Shown: in pieces, positions 34,179-45,673 of the stretch
Layout: every line of letters starts with the position of its first letter
Numbering within the stretch: position 1 is the first letter of the stretch
NCBI GenBank assembly: GCA_023935145.1
Contig: CM043697.1
Location: 45,511,001 to 45,575,000, forward strand
Direction: 5' to 3'
DNA from: Bretschneidera sinensis
Taxonomy: Eukaryota > Streptophyta > Magnoliopsida > Brassicales > Akaniaceae
Length of the DNA: 64,000 bases
Program-made: the position numbers and the translations under genes
The notes under the pieces: generated by a model
The model's input: only the letters and a program-made list of their open reading frames with translations
Databases searched by the model: none
Told to the model about the DNA's origin: nothing

Positions 34179-34570
34179 GACTGGTTAAAATTGCCATTGT
34201 ACTTTCTGAATGTTGATTTGGATACTTCTGCATGTAATAGTTTTTAAGGCTTAAGCCTTCTTGACATTCCCAAGGGCAGTTATCTGTCACTGTGACAGGT
34301 TCACTAAGGCAGAAATTCCTGTTACTGTTGGGAAAAATTGATGTTGGGTTGTGTATTGGCATAATTATTTGCTTAAAGAATATTTCTGAAGTCAATTGTT
34401 AGAGATATGTAAGAGATGGTTGTGTTGTTATCAAATTAGAAATTATTATGATTTAGGCTTTAAAAAGTCTCTTATGCTTTGGTTTCTGGATTATACAGTG
34501 TTCTTTTGCCAGCATGGTTGAAATTTTTTGTTAACTTGTTAAGTTAATAAATGTTCTCAGGAATCGTTTG
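34179..34570 (+). other. LSM2 3' UTR
   Basis: Sequence after the stop codon with no ORF of note. A canonical AATAAA at 34,546-34,551 is a candidate poly(A) signal; the true end is not known. Confidence 0.5.
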
Positions 34571-35472
34571 CCCATAAGGAAAAAGATGGTGTGGAATGAA
34601 TGATTTAGAATTTCAGTGGTTCTACTGATGATATGGCTGTAGAATTATTTGCCTACATGGTAGCAATTAAGCAGTAGGCAAAAAGAGATTTCTGCATTCA
34701 AGGATGAGGCTCTATAAATTGGTACGGTAGGGTGCAATACTCATGACAGAAATAGAGCTTCGTCCTCCACAGAACTAAATCAAAGCCGGTCACCTCTTTG
34801 TCTATTAATGGTTTACGTTTTCTTAAATTGGGATTAAACATACAAATGCTACACACCTAAATATGTATCATGATGATATTCTCGAGGAGTATACAAGACT
34901 TGGGGTATGTTTAGATCAAGAGAGAGGAGAGGAATGGAGAAGAAAAGAGTATCTCTCCAAATTCTTTCATTTTCTTTAATTTTTTCTCTCTCCAATCTCT
35001 CAAACAAAGATGAATTATAATAAATTAAGTTTCAAGATTTGAAGGAATACATGTATTCATTTAAATTCTCTCATTTCTATTTAAAAAAATTCTCAGACAA
35101 CAAGGAACATGTGCCCCTCAATTTTTCTTGATTCAAACAAGGGATTAGAGCTTGCCTCATTTTTTCCATTCAGAAATTCATGTTGTTTGAATGTTTAATG
35201 GTAATTATCTAACTCAATTGTTTGTCGTTCAGATGTTCTACATAATGTTTATAACTCAAAAACTAACATTGGCAACTCTAACTTAGCCAACCAAAAACTC
35301 AGAAAGCACCTAAACAATGACTTATGTAATAAAACAAGTCCTTGCTTGCTAGCTATAAGAGATGAATAAAACTAAAAATCCTAAGCAAAACCCATATGGT
35401 GAAAAAAGTTCTAGCCTTTTGTGGATGAACCAAATCTAATCTACCAATTCATGTTCATATTCAACAAATGCA
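34571..35472. other. Intergenic stretch between LSM2 and the HMA gene
   Basis: AT-rich, purine-rich patches near 34,915-34,950, no supported gene. The last part should contain the 3' UTR of the minus-strand HMA gene. Confidence 0.6.
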
Positions 35473-36919
35473 TCACCGGTGACCATAATTGTCTGCATAA
35501 CTAGTGTAATGAATCATGGGGTTAACTTTTGGTGGAGCCCTTGATTTGGCAAAACCATATGCAGCTTGTTGCGTTAGTGGTGATGGCATTGATCCATAAT
35601 TGGGATGTGAAGGCATATGCTGTCTATACATCATTGGAGGGTAGGATGGTGCCGGTGCACCTGCAGCTGCAATTTGATCAGGCACATGCCTCTGCCATTT
35701 GGATGCTCCACCCATCTTTGATCTACCACTTTTCTTATCAAACAAACCAAAGATCTTTTTCAGATTTGGAAGTTTCCAAGCGAGCTTACCACTCTTCTTA
35801 CCAAACACACCAAGAAAACTCTTTTTCAGAATTGGTTGTTTCCAAGCTAAGTTGCCATTTTGCTTCTTGGTGTATGCAGATGCAGTAGTAGTAGTAGTAG
35901 TAGTAGTTGCACTGGAATTTTTGTAGTGAGCACCATGATTGTAATCAGCAGGATGATCAGAATCACCATTTACAGAGCAAGAATCTTGATCACCAACACA
36001 GTCGTAACAATAATTGTTACCAGTATTGTTCTGCTTTGGGTTTGGGTCCATTTCAAAAGACAAAAGCTCTGCCTTTTTGCCCCACCTAGCAAATTTCTCT
36101 AAAAGTATAACTGGGTTTACATCATCACCTGAAACTGTTATTAATCCTTGTATTGTATCATAGTTGATTGATTTCACTCCTGCTCACAAAATAAAAAAAA
36201 CAACTAATGATAAAAAAGAAAAAGAAAAGAAAAGAAAAGAAAAGCTTTCAAACTAAGCGGCAGATTCGCAGTTGACAACCATGACATAGCATCAGAAGTC
36301 AAAGCCAGGAGGCGGACCATGCAGATTCTGTAATGCAATATAACACATTATGCTATAAACTAATTAAATGAAAAATCAATTACCCTTCATCTTCTGCAAC
36401 ATCTTCTTCGCATTAACTTGGCATGCTGTGCAACATTTGATGTCCACTTTCAAAGTACAAGTCTGCAAATACAAGATCCAAAATTTTCAGTAAAATAAGA
36501 AAATCAATAAAATAGGCATACAAAAACTATATTCCTCAAACTCGATTCCTAATACATGTAATGTTATATTTTTTGTTTATGAATATATCAATAATATATT
36601 TATTATTATTTTTTTAATTATAATTGTTTTTTCTTTTTAAAAAAATAAAAGTTAATGAAGAATTTCCGAACTTTTATGGGGAATTCTCCTCCCCCTTTTA
36701 TAAACATGGATTAGGATTAGATCCCAAAAATACCCATCGGAGATGGGGATGAGGGGCCGAAAAAAAATCCCAAAAGAAGATGATGTTGGGATAAAAACAG
36801 GGACACCTCAAGACCGTGTTGTTGCCATCTCCTAAAAAAACCAAGGAAAAAGAAAGTAAAAATAAGTATTTGAGTGAAGATTAGAGAAGTACCGGAGTCG
36901 GTGTAGTGTGGAATTTCAT
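35473..36919 (-). CDS. Heavy-metal-associated (HMA) domain protein, HIPP/HPP type
   Basis: Minus-strand exons 36,919-36,893, 36,462-36,384 and 36,179-35,473 give about 270 residues. Exons 2 and 3 have clear GT...AG borders; exon 1 (9 codons, donor GTACTT) is inferred by analogy with the neighbour at 37,527, which has the same exon 2 length (79 bp) and phase. The HMA fold spans residues about 10-75: TCTLKVDIKCCTAC gives the metal-binding CxxC, followed by NAKKMLQKMKG and a GLITVSGDD strand. Then come an Asn/Asp-rich region, a run of eight Thr from an ACT repeat, two similar basic blocks (NLAWKQPILKKSFLG and KLAWKLPNLKKIFG), and a Pro/Met/Tyr-rich tail. The protein ends YADNYGHR, with no CaaX prenylation motif, so it is closer to HPP than to prenylated HIPP proteins. 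Likely binds a soft metal ion; partner unknown. Confidence 0.82.
35885..35911. repeat. GTA trinucleotide repeat coding for poly-Thr
   Basis: Eight GTA-type units on the plus strand encode a Thr run in the antisense HMA gene. Likely length-variable. Confidence 0.85.
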
Positions 36920-37526
36920 TGAAATAACTAGAAAATCCTTCAAAATCTACTGAAGATTTAAATTTTTGAATGAAACAGAGAAGGAATTGAATCACTAAAG
37001 AAAAAGAGGTCTTGAATAAATTAAATAGGGTGTGGATGATATTTATGGTAGTTAGATGTATTATCAAGATCTTAAACTTCCATAGATATATTGTATCGCA
37101 TGATATTTGGAGCATCGTATATTATATACTTAATGTCCAAGGAATCAATTTAATATGGCTAGCTCTATTCAAATTTCTTCATTACTAAGCATATAACTAT
37201 ATATTAAGGAATTTAATTTCCAGATTTAACACACAACTGTTAACAGCAAAACTAAAGTAGGTTCTTGCCGGTTATAGTTTAAGATATACTGTCAAAGAAT
37301 GTTTCAAGATCTTCACGAAATTATTAAAATGAGATTATTGATGGAAATTTAAGATACTCTTGATATGACTTGTTATTTTTAATTCTAATAAACTAAGGAA
37401 GATATCAAGTATCAAGTCATCTTTCAAAACTTCAAGGCATATTAAAAGCATAAAATCAATGTTTCTAATACTTTGTTTTCTTTCAGTTTGGCGAATTGTT
37501 AGTCAGCTTCAAATTCTACCGTGGAA
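36920..37526. promoter_or_regulatory. Shared upstream region of the divergent HMA pair
   Basis: About 600 bp between the two inferred start codons, so it must contain both promoters if both are or were transcribed. TATA-like TATATTATATAC lies near 37,111. No other motif is supported. Confidence 0.4.
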
Positions 37527-38495
37527 ATGGTAGATCTTTCGGATATGCCGGTATGTGCTCTGCCTACAAGCTGTTTGACCATGTTTCCTTTTTTTTTTTT
37601 TTTTTGTTTCTTCAAAAGGGTATTTATATTTTCATGTCTGTAATTATCTGATCTTCTTGGAGTGGACTATATCTTTGCAGGTTTGTATTTTGAAAGTGAA
37701 TCTCCAATGCTGCAACGCGTGTCCCAGGAAAATTAAGAGAAAACTACAGAAAATCAATGGTATGTTTCAATCTTTTCTCTTGTTTTGATTTGAATTTAAA
37801 AGTAACAAAAAAATGAAAATTTTCCTTTCTTTTCAATGATTTATTTTAATACTCTTATTTGGTTATTTATCTTCCGATGTAGGAGTGTTCGCTGTAATCA
37901 TAAACCCCGGCAGGTATTTGTTTGTGGGATAGTAGAACCTGTCATACTCACAAACACATTTGTAAAAGTTGGTAAAAGGGGAGAGATTTATATCTATGAG
38001 AAGTTCCCCAGGGAAACATCAGAACTTGCTACAAGATGGGTTAGCCCGAATTGAAGGAGAAGACTCCAATGATGAAGATGATGATCACATGAATCCACAT
38101 CAACAATGGCCTAATATTAATAATGCTGCTGCAGCTTATATGCAAAATCTAGAGTCTAACATGGAACAGAAGAACAAGCGTGGTTTTGGACTTCTTGGTT
38201 TGTGGTTGGAAAAAAGTTTACTAAAAGTTTAACCAAGAATGGCGAGGCCGCCATCAGTATATGCATATCCACCACCAGAATATGCATTCCCTCCACCAGG
38301 ATATGCATTCTCACCACCAGGGATGCAGCACCACAAGATCCTCCTGTGGCCTACAACAGGGCACCACCACCGCAGCAGATAGCGAATCCGCCACCGCCAT
38401 ATCCCAATAACTTCAATGAGCAGAGGGAACCACCAGTTGGTAACTTCAATATTGTTCACTTGTTTAGTGATGATAATGCTAAGTCGTGCATGTGA
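37527..38495 (+). pseudogene. Frameshifted HMA-domain gene (HIPP-like)
   Basis: Exon 1 (37,527-37,550, MVDLSDMP), exon 2 (37,681-37,759, VCILKVNLQCCNACPRK, with CxxC) and exon 3 (from 37,883) keep good GT...AG sites. Exon 3 then alternates between two frames: VFAVIINPG, then VFVCGIVEPVIL in the next frame (change near 37,915), then EDSNDEDDDHMN (change near 38,020), then GKKFTKSLTKNG (near 38,205), then YAYPPPEYAFPPPGYAF (near 38,240), then APPPQQIANPPPP (near 38,325). That is about five frame changes. The tail NFNIVHLFSDDNAKSCM resembles the HIPP end (..SDEN...C.IM), but the prenylation box is shortened. Most likely a recent pseudogene next to its intact divergent relative; assembly error is less likely given five lesions. 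Confidence 0.75.
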
Positions 38496-39060
38496 GGAAC
38501 TTATTTGTATGTTATTATTTGACCTTGGTAAATGCTTGAAGTCAATTTAAAACTAATTATTTGCCTTTAATCATTTAAGTTTTTTTTTTTTTTTTTTGCT
38601 TTAAGTTGGTTTTACTTACCCAATCAACATCATTATTACCATTATTATTATCATTTTAATTTTCCTTTTTTACTTTGTAGTTTTGTTATTAATGTTTAGC
38701 AAACGAGCAATATGTTTTGGATTTGAATGTTATTTATTGGAGATGTTTTCTATCTTTAGTTTGACCACACGAGTACCAGTTATTGCATACAATCTCTCTC
38801 TTACTATAGTTTTTGCTTCAAGAAGATTTGATGACATCTAGGTTTTACAAAAGAACAATCAATGGAATAGTATGGCTTGGTATTCCTAGCTATGATAGAG
38901 AGAAAAGTGAGAGGATGAAATCTAAAAAGATAAAGAAGTAGAAACATAGATGATTTATAAGGATAGGAAATTAGAAGGAAAGAAAATATATTTTTCTTTC
39001 TCTTGTTTATTGTGTGAAAAAATGATTAAAAAATGCAAATAGTATCATTTTTTTATTTTA

Positions 39061-39084
39061 TATATATATATATACACACACACA
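39061..39084. repeat. (TA)n(CA)n microsatellite
   Basis: Seven TA units run into five CA units. No other feature is associated. Confidence 0.85.
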
Positions 39085-40694
39085 TTATTTTAGTTTATAG
39101 AATCCAATCGACAATCTGTCAATCTATAAAGAAATACAAATATAGTATTATTTTTTCCATATGTTAACTTCTTCATACAAGGACACAGCAAAATACCGTC
39201 CATTGAAGAAAACAGGTCTTGTTAGCCCACACGAATGAACATACTGAGGAGAAATTATTGGCTACACCAAGTACAAATCTCTTTGAGAAACTTGATTGGT
39301 AATTTTTGAGAACTTTATTTATAATATTAATTGAGTATGTACTGACATTACTAGTGAAGTTTTAAAAAATTATTAATCAAGTTTCCAACCGGTAAGGAAT
39401 GCACCCAGTGCAGCCAAGATTTTTTCCATACTAAGGGGGATGAGTTCTGACAATACAGATGTATGTCTCTAATGGTTTTGAATCCTGGAAATCTAAGGAA
39501 ATTGAGAAGATGACTACAAAAGAGCTTTATGAGATCTCAAGATCAGACTATAGATGTTGGTATCTGGACAAAGACAAGCAATGCAATCTTTGTAGTTTAT
39601 TTATATATTACTAGCATCTCAACGCATGTTACGCGTGTGCTGATCTGCTCTTTTATGAGTTGAAGATAGTGAAGAAGTTAAGTTTGAGTAGGATAGTGGG
39701 AGAAAAAAACATAAGAAAGATGTGGGGAGTTGGATTCAATTGAGTTACATATATAACCTTATTTAAATATTTGATTTATATATTTAAGTAAGATTTTATG
39801 GAAGATTTTGAGGGACGAACACCAAATGAGGACTCTGACTTTATAATTGTAAGTGTAGATTTGATGGTTGTCTTAAGTGGCACCGCTTTGACATGTCACA
39901 TCTGACGACTTAATTTTTCGAATGAAATGGGAATAAAAAATCAACTTTGTGACAACTTGAACCAAGGACGAGTATTAAGATCTATGAATACTTATGCCAC
40001 TTAATTAGCCAATTTAACATTTTGCTTATTTTATTTTGTTTTAATAGTTAAAATTATTCTCTTAATTGATTGTTGTCACACTTATTATTTGATCTCAGAT
40101 AAGAAAAAGTTCTTTTTTTTCTTCTGTTACTTGAAATATTATAAATATACATAAATATTTGTATTTCTTTAATGATTATGCATTTTATTCACACATGACT
40201 TTTATAGACTGTATATAACTCATTATAATTAATTTATTCATTAACTTTATAAAATTACATTTTATTACCGAAAACTTTATACTCTATTTGGAATGAAATA
40301 AAAATGTAATTTGTTTCATTTTTAAATGAATTGAAGATAGAATTCATTTATAAATGAATTAAAATGAATTTTTATGTTTGACTTTCTTTTGTTAATTTGT
40401 ATAATTCAATTGAACTCTTATGTTTAAAATTGAATAAATGAAAAACTCAAAAGATGAGAGAGACAAAGCGAAGAGGTGTGAGAGGGAGGGAAGGAAGGAA
40501 AGAAAGAGGGAATGAGAGAGTATTTTGATCAACATAACTGTTTACTTTTCATTTTGTGGTATTCATTGCCAACTCAATTCTCTAATGAATTTATTTCAAA
40601 ATTAATTCCATAGTTTTCTTTTTGTTACAAACACAACAAGTGTAAAATTACAAATGAATTTCCCAAAATTTATAAAATTCATTTGCTCCAAACA

Positions 40695-40870
40695 CACTCT
40701 TAACGGGGTGGTTAAGGCTCACTCTCTTCATGAAGAATGTTTGGGTTCGAGTCATCTCATTGCAGTGGATGATGTAAACTTTACATACCCGATGATTTGG
40801 CATTAACTAGCATTTATGTCTAGTCCACATATGGGGACATTCACATAACATTTATAGAGACTTCACCTTC
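40695..40870 (+). mobile_element. Possible tRNA-related SINE
   Basis: GGGTGGTTAAGGC (near 40,706) and GGGTTCGAGTC (near 40,743) resemble tRNA D-arm and T-arm or pol III A and B boxes. Neither a target duplication nor a tail is clear. It could be a decayed SINE or chance. Confidence 0.35.
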
Positions 40871-43686
40871 TCTCTTTCAACGTTTTTTCAGTATAAAAAG
40901 TACTTATTCGCTTAAAGAATTAAATTAACTTAAAAATAATAATATAAATAAAATAATATAGACGTTTTAAGGCACTCTCACTTTATAACTTTTAAAAATA
41001 ATATGCATGCATCACCTTGAGTGGAGTTAGTTTTATGTCATAAACTATGTTCAAGGTGATTAATTTATAACTTAAAAAGCATTTACTTATTTGATTGTAG
41101 GCTGGTGTATTTATGTTGTGTATTCTTGTTTTTTTTTTTCCTTTTTGATTGGATAACGTATATTGAAACTTCTTCTGCTTTCTTTTAAGGAAAAGAGACA
41201 TCAAAGTGAAAGTATTTAGGAATTTATTTTTATTTCTTGTGATTTTCTTAATTTGGTCTCTGTATGAACCTTTATTGTTGTATGAAGAGTTTAAGATTTA
41301 CAGTTGTGTGTCTATTCATGACTTAACCAAAGTTTCAATTAGTTTCATTAAGTGTTATTTTCACCTTTTTTTTCCCTTGACACTCATCGTTGTTGATTAT
41401 TTCTACATTTTCTTATGCAAGGAAAAGTTGGGTCTCACCATTTAAGAGATATGCGATTCTTCCTAATAAAACCGTAAGCTCTTGTTTCTGAAAACCTTCA
41501 ATATCTGAGTAATGAAGAAATTAAATATTTCGTATCTGTTATAAAAATCTAGAGATGCAATGTTCCCTACAGGGTCATATTTCCATTATCATGAGTGTTT
41601 TAAATATGTATTTTGGATTTGGTTAATGGTTATTTTCTGAAAGCAAATTCCTTATCATCATATATCCTTTTATGTTTGGGTTTTTCATGTGTGTTATTCA
41701 TGATTGTGTTCCAGATAAGATTTTGGTTTATAAAGCATATTTTGGAGGTGAAAATGTGATCAATATCTTGATCATGTGATGTAACAAGCTCCACCTAGGT
41801 TCTACATACTTTTGGTTTTGCAATTTGTAATTAGTAAAGAATTATTTTTAATTTATTGTGTTTATGTTGTATGAAAGATTTAGCAAAGAATTATCTTTGT
41901 TTTATTATGTTTACGCTATAAGAAAGATTTAGTAGATTCTCTACTTTACTGTGTTTATGCTTTAGAGGCAATTCCTACAAGTAAGTTTACATTTTTTTTT
42001 TTTTGTTAAATGAATTTATGAAAGTTCAAATGATAGTATTATTTTTTTCCAAACTGAGATTTTTTAAGTCAATTCATAATGGTAGTATCAAATGCTAAAA
42101 ATTGAACCTACTGATGTCATGATGGTAGTATTAGATGCTAAAAATTGAGCAACAATCTAAGCAAGTTTTGGTAAATTGAGAATTATTATTATTGAGAATT
42201 TGCCAATTTGCTAATATGGTTGAGCTGATAAGTTCACTCTACTAATAATTTGTCAACAATCTAAGCAAGTTTTGGAAAATAGAAAATTATTGGAATATAT
42301 ATGTTTCAATTACTTTGGCAACAAGCACCATTCATTACAAGAAACCATTACAAACAGACTAGCAATGTCCAAAAAGAGATATACTGTAGTATATTTGACT
42401 TTATGTATTTTCTTCCACATGCCACGACCATAACTAAGGCAATATATTTGCCAGAATGTAAAAGAAATAAGATAAGGAGAAGCTTAAGTCAGAATACATA
42501 AAAAAAAATATTTTTTTTAATATCCTCTTATCAACCTACTATAACACAAAAATTACAGAATCACCAACAACATTCCTTCATTACTCCAATAGTTACTGTC
42601 ATACTATGCACCATTCATTTGCAAACTTTCACTTCATCTCTCAAACGTCTCACTTCATCTTTCAAGCACTTAACTTCCAAACTTATAGTTTGCTTAGCAC
42701 AAACACTTGTAGCTCCTCCACACTATGACTCATTGACAGGGGAACACTAACACCAAAACTTGCACTTTCTTTCCCAGTCACAACAATAACATATCTTGTT
42801 CAAAAATTGTAATGCATCTCTTGAACTCTCACTAACACCTGAAGTAGATATTTAACCTATAAAATATAATCTTAGCTCAATTAGTCATTTTGTCAAACTT
42901 GAAAATGTTGTTATTGATTAATTTTTACTAACTATAAGAAGGCAAAAAGGATAACTGATAAACAAGTAATAATCCTGGTTGTTTCTTATTTTACATCTAA
43001 TAGAACATAAGACGAATAAGCAAATTGTGGGAGAAATTTTTTGGTTATCAAAACCCAAAAACTAGACGGATCAAGTTCAGGAACAAACATAATAAACTTG
43101 AATACAAATTGGCTGTCAATGATCTCCTAGCAAAGTTATAATTAGAATTGATATTAATTTATACTAAAACATGGTGCAACAAAACTGGTCACTACCAACT
43201 GATAAAATCTTGTATTACTACTGGCATACATATAAACAAAAAGGATTACATTTGTTGGGGTACATATTGATATAAAAAGGTATCATGTATAATATTTTGG
43301 CAATTATGTTTAGCTCTAATCCAGCATAACTGAGATTGAGATTCACTAATCTTTTTGGAGGATTAACTATCATAACCATTTAGCATGTATTGGTACCAAT
43401 ATAAGAAAGACAGATAGAGAAATAAATTTATTTGTCAAGTACTCAATTGATGCATATTGGGTAATGTGTTCAAGATGGGAGAAAATTACTTCCTGTATAT
43501 CATCTTGATGAAAATGGGTCTACATTAGTTTTTTTTTTTCCAAAAGAATGACGGTTTTATGGATAATGGAAGGTCCAATTACTATTAATATAATTTTACC
43601 TATTTCATTTTTTCCTAGACTTAGCACCTACAGATCATAAAAAGAAAATGAAGGCAATAAAAGGAAAGGATTTTGGAAAAGATATA

Positions 43687-44565
43687 TGTTGGAGTTTTGT
43701 CCAAGGATTAAACAAAGTGAAGAATGGAGTTCAGCATGTGTGCACACCAGTGTGTGCCGTGGTCCAGCTCATTCAAAGGTACGGCGCATAGCAAGGGAGG
43801 AGTCTTGGAGGAGGTGTGCGCCGCAGCTCAGCCTTCCCCAGGCTGCAGCACCCAGAATGGATTCAAGTGGAGGATGTTCAGCCCTGTTTCAGGTCGCGGC
43901 CTGCCCTGTTCTGGGCCGCGGCTTGAAGGCACACTGATTTAGCAATTCAAAGGGTGTGTGAGGCATGTTTAAAATGCACAGCTTTACTAAGGATTGATGA
44001 AGGGCTATGGATGATTAGTCTTCTAGATCTAAGGGTGGATATTGACCCTCAAGATTGGTTAAGAAGTTGGTGCACTATATAAAGGGTCACCTAGCTTCAA
44101 TCTAAAAACAACAATGTGATACAAGTGGAAACACAAGTGTGTGACAGAACATGTGAATGAATTGTGTGAGAGTGCAAAGACACAAAACACAAGATAGACT
44201 CATTGGAGATGCTGGTTGTTTAGAAAGAAGAGTAGTATAGAGAGGGGATTCAAGAGACTTGTAAGTGGAATTTCTTGGGAGAAATTCCAGGGTAACTAAA
44301 GACCTTATCACTTTCTTGTTCTCTTCTTTCGTTCTTCAATAACTTGAGGTTTCTTGGAGAGGTGTTGCTGATTGTAAAGAACTTATTGATTTAGTGCAGA
44401 GGGCTCGGAGGAGCTCACGGGGACGTAGGCACATTGCCGAACCTCGATAACAATTGCTTGTGTTTTTTTTTCTTGCTTTGATTGTTGTATCGTTTTGTAC
44501 AAGTCATTCTAGACTTGGATGTTTGGAAAATCACCACCTGGGCATCTCCAAGGTGATTTCCAGCA
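43687..44565 (+). repeat. 5' LTR of element E
   Basis: 879 bp from TGTTGGAG to CCAGCA. A TATA box, TATATAAAG, is at 44,076-44,084. The first 250 bp are GC-rich with short inverted pairs, such as CTCAGCCTTCC / CCAGGCTG and GGTCGCGGCC / GGGCCGCGGC, unusual in this AT-rich region. Confidence 0.92.
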
Positions 44566-44566
44566 G

Positions 44567-44578
44567 TGGTATCAGAGC
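44567..44578 (+). other. Primer binding site of element E
   Basis: TGGTATCAGAGC, initiator Met tRNA complement, one base after the 5' LTR. Confidence 0.9.
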
Positions 44579-44816
44579 TTTGGACAGCTGGTACCAGAGC
44601 AAGAATGGAAGGTATCGGAGCAAGACTCCAAGAATCAAAGGTCAACTTCTTGAGTGATTTAAGAACGGAGTAGACATCAAGATCTGATTGTGTTCTTGAG
44701 GGTGGTTCAAGAACGGTATTGAGATCAATCTTCGATCATGTTCTTGAGGTTTAGAAGAAGTAGGAAAGCAATTGTGGGTGCTGTATAAATCTAGGATTTT
44801 CTCTGCAAGAAGGGTT

Positions 44817-45655
44817 CAGACTTCATTGTTGAGAAGTTTGATGGAAAGGGAGACTTTGCCCTTTGGAAGCAGAAGATCAAGGCTATTTTTATGCAACAAA
44901 AGGTGGACTTGGTTATTAGAGAAGATAATGTTTTTCCAGCAAGTATCATAGAGGTTCAGCAGAATGAGATGAAAAAGATGGTGTACAGCACCATCCTTCT
45001 GCATATGTCGGATAATGTCACAAGGAAGTGCGGAGACTTGGAAGATCTAGCTGTCATTTGGAAGAAACTAGATGAGTTGTTTCTTGCCAAAACTCTCCCT
45101 AATAAGAGATATCTTCGTAAACGAATCTTTGATTTTAAATCGGATCCTAATAAAAAGTTACAAGATAATCTTGATGCCAATATGAGGAGTGCATCAAGTG
45201 GAGAAGGATTATTCGTTAAAGGAAGGCCAGCAACTCGATATGGCAGCAACATATATGGCTACTACCGGGACAAAGGTAGAGGAGAAAGCCATGGGAAAGC
45301 TCACAATAACATACATGGCTACTACCGAGACCGAGGTAGAGGAGAAAGCCATGGGAGAGCGCACAATAATATACATGGCTACTACCGGGACAGAGGTAGG
45401 GGAGAAATCCATAGGAGAGCGCACAACAACATACATGACTACTATCGAGATAGAGGTAGAGGAGAAAGCCATGGGAGAGCACACAATAACATACATGGCT
45501 AATACCGGGACAGAGGTAGAGGAGAAAGCTACGGGAAATGCTTCTACTGCCATAAGGAGAGTCATTTCAAGAAAGATTGCAAGAAGAAGATGAGGGATGA
45601 GGGAAGAAGCTATACTAAGGATGAAGAGGCTTCGGTTGCCAAGGAAGAACAATAA
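44817..45655 (+). pseudogene. Decayed gag of element E
   Basis: The frame reads VEKFDGKGDFALWKQKIKAI, the usual start of a copia UBN2-type gag, from about 44,830; no clear ATG precedes it, and the first in-frame ATG is at 44,891. A central helical part (to about 45,190) is followed by five 20-residue repeats of the type GYYRDRGRGESHGRAHNNIH (45,241-45,540), then a zinc knuckle near 45,540 (CFYCHKESHFKKDC, Gly replaced by Ser). A stop in the fifth repeat (near 45,500) and another near 45,653 end the frame. The repeat's RGRG pattern suggests RNA binding. Confidence 0.85.
45241..45540 (+). repeat. Five 60-bp tandem repeats in gag of E
   Basis: Five consecutive 60-base units, each holding GGCTACTACCGGGACAGAGG or a close variant, in phase with the gag reading frame. 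They differ by only a few bases each. The period is a multiple of three, so copy number can change without a frameshift. Confidence 0.95.
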
Positions 45656-45673
45656 GATAATGATGTTCTTATT

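Larger units (their letters stand above)
38496..43681. other. 5.2-kb intergenic stretch with no recognised gene
   Basis: AT-rich DNA. It holds a (TA)n(CA)n run (39,061-39,084), a purine-rich patch near 40,455-40,515, a possible SINE (about 40,695-40,870), a duplicated CAACAATCTAAGCAAGTTTTGG (near 42,149 and 42,254), and an A/T-rich block near 42,495-42,520. Open frames here (for example 41,206-41,445) have no family features and look accidental. Confidence 0.65.

Noticed and set aside
35529..35926. Plus-strand open frames across the HMA gene
   Set aside because: Shadows of the minus-strand exon 3, which has family features and splice sites.
39610..39650. GCATCTCAACGCATGTTACGCGTGTGC, resembling ends of some plant DNA elements
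   Set aside because: No partner end or target duplication found.
40700..40755. Possible tRNA gene near GGGTTCGAGTC
   Set aside because: No acceptor or anticodon stem is evident; kept only as a weak SINE candidate.
41206..41445. 79-codon hydrophobic frame
   Set aside because: T-rich DNA gives hydrophobic codons by chance; no domain, promoter or splice context.
42600..42730. Minus-strand helical peptide ending LKDEVRRLRDEVKVCK
   Set aside because: Short, no start or recognised family, and upstream frame is broken; could be a tiny gene relic but not supportable.
45209..45652. 147-codon minus-strand open frame
   Set aside because: It is the antisense reading of the 60-bp tandem repeat in gag of E; the open frame follows from the repeat.
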